DNA of 41,056 nt from Rhizobiaceae bacterium (GTDB lineage: Bacteria > Pseudomonadota > Alphaproteobacteria > Rhizobiales > Rhizobiaceae). Below are positions 35,589 through 41,056 of the stretch, in pieces. The position numbers and the translations under genes are program-made. Each line of letters opens with the position of its first letter. The first letter of the stretch is position 1. The stretch covers positions 1-41,056 of the forward strand of contig JAESUH010000036.1 of assembly GCA_016763155.1 (NCBI GenBank). The letters run 5' to 3'. The notes beneath the pieces were generated by a model. It had not been told where the DNA came from. It worked only from the letters and a program-made list of their open reading frames with translations, and did no database searches.

Positions 35589-37286
35589 CTAATAGAAACT
35601 CACCAGCAATGTACCAGCCAGTAATATGGCGATCCACAATACCATTGCCCCTGTTGGCCAGACCCGCGCTATGCGGCCTTCTGGTCCATGGGAATGATAG
35701 AACCCTTCAACAATCCGGTCGAATGTCCCAAGCCAGAATGTGGTTTGGTATGTCCAGACAGAGCTGAAAACTGCAGCAATTTTTGTGATGACCATCGGCG
35801 CAAATTTGCGGTAGGTCCAATCGCTATCGAGATTGATGGCACGAATTTCCGGCGGATGAATGCCTGTGCGCATCAATACGCAGAACGCCAGTAATGCAAA
35901 TAATAGCAGCTGCAATTGTCCCACCACATGGCTTGTGGTGTAGGGTTGGAAATCCACCGGGTATGGCAGCAATGCATAAAGAGGCTCAGGGAATACGCCA
36001 ATGAAAATGCACAAGAATGCGGTGAATACCATCGCTATCAACATGTGGGTTGGCGCTTCTTTGGGACGCTTGCCACTGTCATGGGCGAAGAATGCAAAGA
36101 ACGGTATTTTGATGCCCGAATGGCTCAACACGCCAGCGGAAGCAAATACAAGAGCGATCCACACCAAAGTGTAACCGTTGGAAGCGGATGCATCCAGAAT
36201 GAGGGATTTTGATACAAAGCCGGAAAATAACGGGAAAGCCGAGATAGACGCAGCTCCTACCAAACAGCAAATGGCTGTTATTGGCATGGTGCGGTATAGG
36301 CCACCAAGTTCAGATGCTTTTGATGTGCCTGTTCGATACATCACCGCACCCACGCTCATGAATAATAGGCCCTTATAGAGAATATGGGCGAAGGCGTGAG
36401 CTGCGGTTCCGTTTAGCGAGAGCTCGGTACCAATGCCGATGCCGACCACCATAAAGCCCAATTGGTTGTTGAGGCTATAGGCCAGAACCCGACGTAGATC
36501 ATTCTCTATCTCGGCAAAGAATATCGGGAACAAGGTCATTACTGCGCCGATATAAATAAGGATTTCCGTGCCGGGAAAACCACGCGCCAATGCGTATACC
36601 GCAAGCTTTGTGGTAAAGGCGGATAGAATTACCGTGCCGGTGATCGTTGCTGCGGGATAGGAATCCTGCAACCAGTTATGCAATAGCGGGAAGGCGCATT
36701 TTATGCCGAAGGCAAGGAAAATCAGCCAGGTAGCCAAGCTGCCAAGTGTCATTTTTTCAAAGGTAATCGAGCCGGTTTCGCCGTGTAGCAGAACAATGCC
36801 AGCAAGCAGAATAACGCCTGAACCAACCTGTATGATCAAATAGCGAAGGCCTGTATAATATGCGCCTTCTGTGCGTCGAGCCCAGATCAGGAAAACAGAA
36901 GCAAGTGCTGTACCTTCCCAATAGATGAAAAGTGTCACCAGATCGCCAGCAAATACCGCGCCAATGGCAGAACCTGCATAGAGGAGCGCTGCAACCTGTT
37001 GCACCGTGTCACGCACATGCCAAGCATAGAGATTGCCGATAAAGGAGGCGAGACAGAATACCAATCCGAAAATGGTGGAAAGCTTATCAACCCGCATCAT
37101 TTCCATAGGCAGGCCAAAGAATTCAACTTGTCCGTAAACGCCAGGCTGTAAGTTCCAAATCATCCATGCGGCGAATATTGGCACCAGCATGGTGAACGAG
37201 ACGCGCCCACGCCCTTGCGGGATGAATGCTACGATCAGGCCAGCAATGATGAATAGAAACGCAATTGGAAATTGTTCAGGCATCAT
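35589..37286 (-). CDS. Mrp/complex-I-type antiporter subunit (MrpD/NuoL-like), third copy
   Basis: Polytopic proton-antiporter-type subunit (Proton_antipo_M family), 565 aa from ATG 37286, where GGAAAGG lies seven bases upstream; a longer frame to 37331 adds a basic stretch inside the preceding gene. Key proton-path residues are conserved: Glu124 in LVTLFIYWEGTALAS, Lys196 in AFGIKCAFPLLHNWL, Lys227 in SAFTTKLAVYALARG and a Lys in FSGFVSKSLILDAS. This supports an active channel. The C-terminus holds extra helices and a TYQTTFWLGTFDRIVEG segment. It overlaps the 113-residue small protein by 11 bases and is the last gene of the minus-strand cluster, converging with the nitrile hydratase genes with a nine-base gap. 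Confidence 0.88.
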   Translation of the reverse strand: MMPEQFPIAFLFIIAGLIVAFIPQGRGRVSFTMLVPIFAAWMIWNLQPGVYGQVEFFGLPMEMMRVDKLSTIFGLVFCLASFIGNLYAWHVRDTVQQVAALLYAGSAIGAVFAGDLVTLFIYWEGTALASVFLIWARRTEGAYYTGLRYLIIQVGSGVILLAGIVLLHGETGSITFEKMTLGSLATWLIFLAFGIKCAFPLLHNWLQDSYPAATITGTVILSAFTTKLAVYALARGFPGTEILIYIGAVMTLFPIFFAEIENDLRRVLAYSLNNQLGFMVVGIGIGTELSLNGTAAHAFAHILYKGLLFMSVGAVMYRTGTSKASELGGLYRTMPITAICCLVGAASISAFPLFSGFVSKSLILDASASNGYTLVWIALVFASAGVLSHSGIKIPFFAFFAHDSGKRPKEAPTHMLIAMVFTAFLCIFIGVFPEPLYALLPYPVDFQPYTTSHVVGQLQLLLFALLAFCVLMRTGIHPPEIRAINLDSDWTYRKFAPMVITKIAAVFSSVWTYQTTFWLGTFDRIVEGFYHSHGPEGRIARVWPTGAMVLWIAILLAGTLLVSFY

Positions 37287-37617
37287 GATCGAGCCTTTCC
37301 GTATCCGCTTGCGGATATTCTTCGCTATCAATGGCTTTTGGTGCGTAATAATCCTCAGGCCGCTTTATGATGGTGCGCAACATTTTTGCAACCAGAATAA
37401 GGGCCGTAAACATCACGAAACCAAATATGCCGTAAAAGCCGGGGATGTTTTCCACGGCCACTATAACGTGTTTGTGGAAAGTGAATTCAGATAGAAATAG
37501 CAGGGCACACACTACAGCTAAAATCTTGAACAGTTTGTCAGCACTGCCGGGTTTATCAACCCAAAGCAGCTTGCGCGAAATCCATGAGAGGGTTTCAGGG
37601 TCTGTTTGTTTTGCCAT
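37276..37617 (-). CDS. Small two-helix membrane protein of the Mrp-like cluster
   Basis: 113 residues, start ATG 37617. An amphipathic N-terminus (PETLSWISRKLLWVDKPGSA) leads to two hydrophobic segments, LFKILAVVCALLFLSEFTFH and YGIFGFVMFTALILVAKMLR, then a charged tail (IIKRPEDYYAPKAIDSEEYP). I cannot equate it with MrpE, MrpF or MrpG from the sequence. It sits ten bases after the 491-residue antiporter gene and overlaps the next by 11 bases, so it is inside the operon and probably a small structural subunit of the same complex. Confidence 0.8.
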   Translation of the reverse strand: MAKQTDPETLSWISRKLLWVDKPGSADKLFKILAVVCALLFLSEFTFHKHVIVAVENIPGFYGIFGFVMFTALILVAKMLRTIIKRPEDYYAPKAIDSEEYPQADTERLDHDA

Positions 37618-37627
37618 TTATCCCTCC

Positions 37628-39103
37628 CTAGTTTTTCGCTACAATTGGCATGAGAAATTCCTGTATATCGCCTGCATAAAAGAACAGGGCAAGACAGCCA
37701 AAGGCTGTGAGTACTGGTGGTAGAACGACCAAAAATGGTGCTTCTGCCATTTTGACCGGAATATTGATATTGCCTCCGGGAGCTGCGAGGAAAAATCCTC
37801 GTCCGACCAGTGGCAATAGATATGCGATGTTTAGCAGCGAGCTAATCATCAATACGGCAATCATAATTTTATGGCCGCTATCTGCCGCACCGACCATCAA
37901 TAGATATTTGCTCCATGAACCACCCAAGGGGGGCAGTCCGATGATTGAAATAGCGCCGATCAGGAACGCAACAAATGTGAAGGGCATAGCTCGGCCGAGC
38001 CCCTTCATATCGCTGATATTTGTCTTGTGGGTTGCCACATAAATAGAGCCTGCGCACATGAAGAGTGTGATTTTTCCCATGGCATGCATGGCAATGTGCA
38101 AGCCGCCGCCCAATGCGCCCATGGACGTGGCAAGCGCCATGCCAAGGGTGATGTAGGATAGCTGGCTGACCGTGGAATAGGCGAGCCGTGCTTTAAGATT
38201 ATCCTTGGTCATCGCAATGATTGAAGCCGCAATAATTGAGAATGCGGCCAGCCACATCAGCCATTCGGATGATCCGGTTTTGGCCAGAAAATCAATGCCG
38301 AAAATATAGATGCCAACTTTCAACATGGTGAAAACGCCAGCCTTCACAACAGCAACCGCATGAAGAAGTGCGCTAACGGGTGTCGGCGCGACCATTGCCG
38401 CTGGTAGCCAACGGTGGAAGGGCATCAATGCCGCTTTACCGATACCAAAGGCGTAGAGCGCCAGAAGCACGGCAACCAGAGGCCCTGAAATATTGCCATC
38501 GAGAATGCCGCCGGGTTTGAAATCAAGTGTTCCGGCAATGTGATAGGTCCAGATTACTGCCACCAATTGCAGGCCAATCGAGGTGCCAATCAATATGCCC
38601 AGATAGGTTCTGGCACCACGCTTGGCTTCCTCGGTCTCCTTGTGGGCGACCAGCGGATAAGTGGAAAGAGTTAACAATTCATAGAAGATAAACAGGGTGA
38701 ACATGTTTGCCGCAAAAGCGATGCCCATCACTGTGCCAATGGCAAAGGAAAAACAGGCAAAGAACCTTGCGTGTTTTTTCTCGTTATTGCCCCGCATATA
38801 ACCAATGCCGAAGATGTGGGTGATAATCCATAGGCCGGACGCCACTGTAGCAAATAGCAATCCAAGTGGTTCGACGTTAAAGGCAATCGTCAGCCCCGGC
38901 ATGACGGCGAACAGGACGTGGGTTGGCGTTGGTGCGCCACCGGTATTGGCATGAATGATCAACACCAAAATGAAGGTGATAACGGCTGCCATAAAAGTCA
39001 GGCCATCACGCAGATTATCGTGCTTGCGCAGAAGCATATTGCTCAACGTGGCAAGCGTTGGAACCAACATGGTCAGCAATATGGCGGTAGAAGTTTCAAT
39101 CAT
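37628..39103 (-). CDS. Mrp/complex-I-type antiporter subunit (MrpD-like), second copy
   Basis: 491-residue polytopic membrane protein of the Proton_antipo_M family with about 14 helices. Proton-path residues: Glu142 (FTLFIFYELLTLSTYPLVAH), Lys223 (YAFGIGKAALMPFHRWLPAA), Lys254 (AVAVVKAGVFTMLK) and Lys399 (PPLGGSWSKYLLM). The discontinuous helix sequence MKDNLKARLAYSTVSQLSY-type (actual MTKDNLKARLAYSTVSQLSY) is typical. Its ATG at 39103 directly abuts the stop of the 503-residue gene (TAAATG). By itself it could be called MrpD, MnhD or HyfB-like; the cluster context favours a multi-subunit cation/proton antiporter. Confidence 0.9.
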   Translation of the reverse strand: MIETSTAILLTMLVPTLATLSNMLLRKHDNLRDGLTFMAAVITFILVLIIHANTGGAPTPTHVLFAVMPGLTIAFNVEPLGLLFATVASGLWIITHIFGIGYMRGNNEKKHARFFACFSFAIGTVMGIAFAANMFTLFIFYELLTLSTYPLVAHKETEEAKRGARTYLGILIGTSIGLQLVAVIWTYHIAGTLDFKPGGILDGNISGPLVAVLLALYAFGIGKAALMPFHRWLPAAMVAPTPVSALLHAVAVVKAGVFTMLKVGIYIFGIDFLAKTGSSEWLMWLAAFSIIAASIIAMTKDNLKARLAYSTVSQLSYITLGMALATSMGALGGGLHIAMHAMGKITLFMCAGSIYVATHKTNISDMKGLGRAMPFTFVAFLIGAISIIGLPPLGGSWSKYLLMVGAADSGHKIMIAVLMISSLLNIAYLLPLVGRGFFLAAPGGNINIPVKMAEAPFLVVLPPVLTAFGCLALFFYAGDIQEFLMPIVAKN

Positions 39104-40615
39104 TTATCTGGCCACTCCCAGCAGGCTTTCGGCAGCAGTGCTGGCCGCTGTCAGAGTGACATCCGTGTTTAAACCAAAGAAGATACAAGCCAGTGCCAAT
39201 ATCCAGATCGGGATCATCATTGTAAGCGGTGCTTCGCCCTTTGTGATCCCGTTTGCGGGTTCACTGAGGTATAATACTTCGATCAGTTTCCAAACATAAA
39301 TGACAGCCAGAAGCGAAGAAGCGACTACGAGAATGGCGACCCACCACCAGCCTTTTTCAATTGCGCCTTCAACCAAGACCCATTTGGAGATGAAGCCGGC
39401 AGTACCTGGAACACCAATTAAGCTTAGTCCTGCAATGACGATTGCGGCACTGGTCCACGGCATGAGTTTGCCCATTCCGCGCAGGCGATCCAGAAAGGAG
39501 CTGCCGGTTTTAAGCGTTATGGCACCAAGCGCCATGAATAGGGCACCTTTGGTAATTCCGTGGTTGAACAGATGAATAATTGTAGCGGTTAAACCGGTTT
39601 TCGTGACGATGCTGATGCCCAGCAACATGTACCCGATTTGGGCAATGGAAGAATAGGCAAACAGTCGTTTCACGTCATTTTGGAATATCGCCACAAAGGA
39701 TGCTGCAAACATTGCAATCAGGGCAAATGGCAGGATGATGAATTCCAGCGTGCGGGCTTCAAACAGATAGGCTGGTTGAAAGATTGTGAACATAAACCGA
39801 AGCAGGACATAAACCGCAACTTTGGTTGCTGTGGCTGCAAGAAAAGACGTAACCGCAGATGGTGCGTAGGTATAAGCATTTGGCAGCCAAAGATGCAGCG
39901 GATAAATTGCGACCTTCAGACCCATGCCCACAACGATAAATGCTAACGCCGTTCGTATCGTTCGATTGTCACCCTGCTCGGCAATGCGCACGGCCAGGTC
40001 GGCCATGTTGAGCGTGCCGGTGCTGACATATAAGAGCCCGATGCCAATTACAAAAAATGTAGCACCGATGGTTCCCATGATGAGATAATCATAGGCCGCT
40101 GTCAGTGCGCGCTTGTCCCGATTGGCACCCAAAGCTACCAGCACATAGGTGGAAAGGGAGGAAATTTCCAAGAACACAAACACATTGAAAGCATCGCCCG
40201 TTATTACCACGCCAAGCATGCCAGTGAGGCATAACAAATAGCAGGCGTAAAACAGGATATGGTTTTTTGGAGCAATTTCAGCTTCAACGCTGGCGCGCGC
40301 ATAAAGCAATACGATGGCACCGATGCCGGAGACAATCAGCAGCAAGAACGCATTGGCCGCGTCGACCCGGTATTCGATACCCAGAGGCGGTGCCCAGCCA
40401 CCCATGTGATAGGAAATGACCGAGCCATCAATGACCTGAGCCAGCAACAACATGGATATTCCAAAGGCAGCAATGCTGGCAATAAAGGCAATCAACCAGG
40501 CCAGAGAGCGACTATTCAGGAGCACACACAAAGGTGCCGCCACGAACGGAACCATAACCTGAAGCACAGGCAAATGGCGTGAGAAATCTGATATGGCCGA
40601 AATTTCAATAGACAC
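39104..40615 (-). CDS. mrpD: Mrp antiporter subunit D
   Basis: 503-residue polytopic subunit closest to MrpD of multisubunit Na+/H+ antiporters. Proton-path residues: Glu150 (DAFNVFVFLEISSLSTYVLV), Lys234 (MGLKVAIYPLHLWLPNAYTY), Lys265 (AATATKVAVYVLLR) and Lys411 (GTAGFISKWVLVEGA). The start is GTG 40615, overlapping the mrpC stop by one base (TAGTG). Among the three antiporter-type subunits here it is the one directly after mrpC, as in canonical mrp operons. Inner membrane; exchanges protons for sodium or potassium, or couples to an unseen partner. Confidence 0.92.
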   Translation of the reverse strand: MSIEISAISDFSRHLPVLQVMVPFVAAPLCVLLNSRSLAWLIAFIASIAAFGISMLLLAQVIDGSVISYHMGGWAPPLGIEYRVDAANAFLLLIVSGIGAIVLLYARASVEAEIAPKNHILFYACYLLCLTGMLGVVITGDAFNVFVFLEISSLSTYVLVALGANRDKRALTAAYDYLIMGTIGATFFVIGIGLLYVSTGTLNMADLAVRIAEQGDNRTIRTALAFIVVGMGLKVAIYPLHLWLPNAYTYAPSAVTSFLAATATKVAVYVLLRFMFTIFQPAYLFEARTLEFIILPFALIAMFAASFVAIFQNDVKRLFAYSSIAQIGYMLLGISIVTKTGLTATIIHLFNHGITKGALFMALGAITLKTGSSFLDRLRGMGKLMPWTSAAIVIAGLSLIGVPGTAGFISKWVLVEGAIEKGWWWVAILVVASSLLAVIYVWKLIEVLYLSEPANGITKGEAPLTMMIPIWILALACIFFGLNTDVTLTAASTAAESLLGVAR

Positions 40616-41055
40616 TAGCCCCGGCCCCCCATGGCTTCGCCATGTTCGCGGTTTTCTTCGCGTACCATCTTGCTTTCAATTTCCAGAATATCGTCTTCCT
40701 CAATCGTGTCGTATTCTTCACGAATGCGAACAATTAGCGCCAGCCCCAATGCTGTTGTCGAAATTCCAACCACAATCGCTGTCAATATGAGTACGTGAGG
40801 AAGGGGATTTGAATAAATGACATTTGGGTCGATATTCATATCAACGGGATAAATTGGAGCGGTTCCGTCTTTGATTTTTCCCATGGAGATATACAGCATG
40901 AACACTGCCGCCTGAAAAATATTCAACCCAACAATCTTTTTAACCAGATTGCCTCTGGCAACCACAATATAAAGTCCGGTCATCATCAAAACGATGAATA
41001 GCCAGTAATTTATGTGGCCAACAACGAATTCCCAAGTGAAGCCGGAGGTTGCGAA
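40615..41055 (-). CDS. mrpC: Mrp antiporter subunit C (NuoK-like), 5' end outside window
   Basis: NuoK-like small subunit with three helices. The frame is open to the right edge, and residues before the first ATG (WEFVVGHINYWLFIVLMMTG) are clearly part of the first helix, so ATG 40989 is not the true start. The second and third helices are KKIVGLNIFQAAVFMLYISM and HVLILTAIVVGISTTALGLA; the second also carries the GLN/Q pattern of the family. After the third helix there is an acidic tail of about 40 residues (REEYDTIEEDDILEIESKMV), longer than in standard MrpC. The upstream part of the operon lies beyond the window. Confidence 0.9.
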   Translation of the reverse strand, partial: FATSGFTWEFVVGHINYWLFIVLMMTGLYIVVARGNLVKKIVGLNIFQAAVFMLYISMGKIKDGTAPIYPVDMNIDPNVIYSNPLPHVLILTAIVVGISTTALGLALIVRIREEYDTIEEDDILEIESKMVREENREHGEAMGGRG

Positions 41056-41056
41056 A

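Noticed and set aside
1-41056. Search for tRNA, rRNA, CRISPR arrays, insertion sequences, prophage or attachment sites
   Set aside because: No cloverleaf, spaced repeat array, transposase or integrase frame was seen; gaps between genes are short.

Overview
The window reads as chromosomal DNA of an alphaproteobacterium, most likely of the order Hyphomicrobiales (Rhizobiales). The signs are a fused SecDF, an ExoR-type Sel1-repeat protein, a prfB gene split by a programmed +1 frameshift right after the penicillin-binding protein 1A gene, a TrmFO tRNA methyltransferase, a class I fumarase, a GAAC-N7-GAAC LexA site between uvrA and ssb, and a DUF1127/cuckoo-type sRNA locus. By eye the base composition is close to half GC or a little below, and it does not change sharply anywhere. 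I see no transposase, integrase, tRNA, rRNA or CRISPR array.

Layout. 1-2549: the C-terminal part of PBP1A, then prfB. 2558-4059: an imperfect palindromic repeat, then a small membrane protein and a DUF815 ATPase, both on the minus strand. 4292-8539: yajC, secDF, an Mth938-like protein and a squalene/phytoene-synthase-like (NDUFAF6-like) protein on the plus strand, convergent with trmFO. 10098-10353: a 46-codon DUF1127 gene followed by two CUCCUCCC-loop hairpins and a terminator-like hairpin, all minus strand. 10615-12476: a DUF2157/GDYXXLXY membrane pair. 12506-16296: uvrA and ssb diverge around one SOS box. 16433-23092: an unrecognised six-helix membrane protein, valS, ilvD and exoR. 23141-27064, minus strand: a small secreted cysteine-containing protein, moaA, an L,D-transpeptidase and fumarase. 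27295-29091: a GGDEF-EAL protein. 29098-31320: gph, diverging from rpiA, then a DUF2059 protein. 31392-35579: gor, a cytochrome P450, both subunits of a cobalt-type nitrile hydratase and its activator, tightly spaced. 35589-41055, minus strand: an Mrp/complex-I-like membrane cluster with three separate antiporter-type subunits, running off the right edge.

Most of the window is housekeeping: cell wall, translation, secretion, DNA repair, valine and isoleucine synthesis, molybdopterin, TCA cycle and pentose phosphate. Four places deserve attention. (1) The DUF1127-cuckoo sRNA locus is too short to show up as ordinary ORFs. (2) The gor-P450-nitrile hydratase run pairs a P450 lacking the usual I-helix acid-alcohol pair with a nitrile-hydrating enzyme, which suggests a compact nitrile-forming or nitrile-using pathway. 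(3) The Mrp-like cluster has three antiporter-type subunits that all keep their proton-path Glu and Lys residues. (4) The GGDEF-EAL protein has its inhibitory site separated from its active site by an insertion and a changed EAL loop 6.
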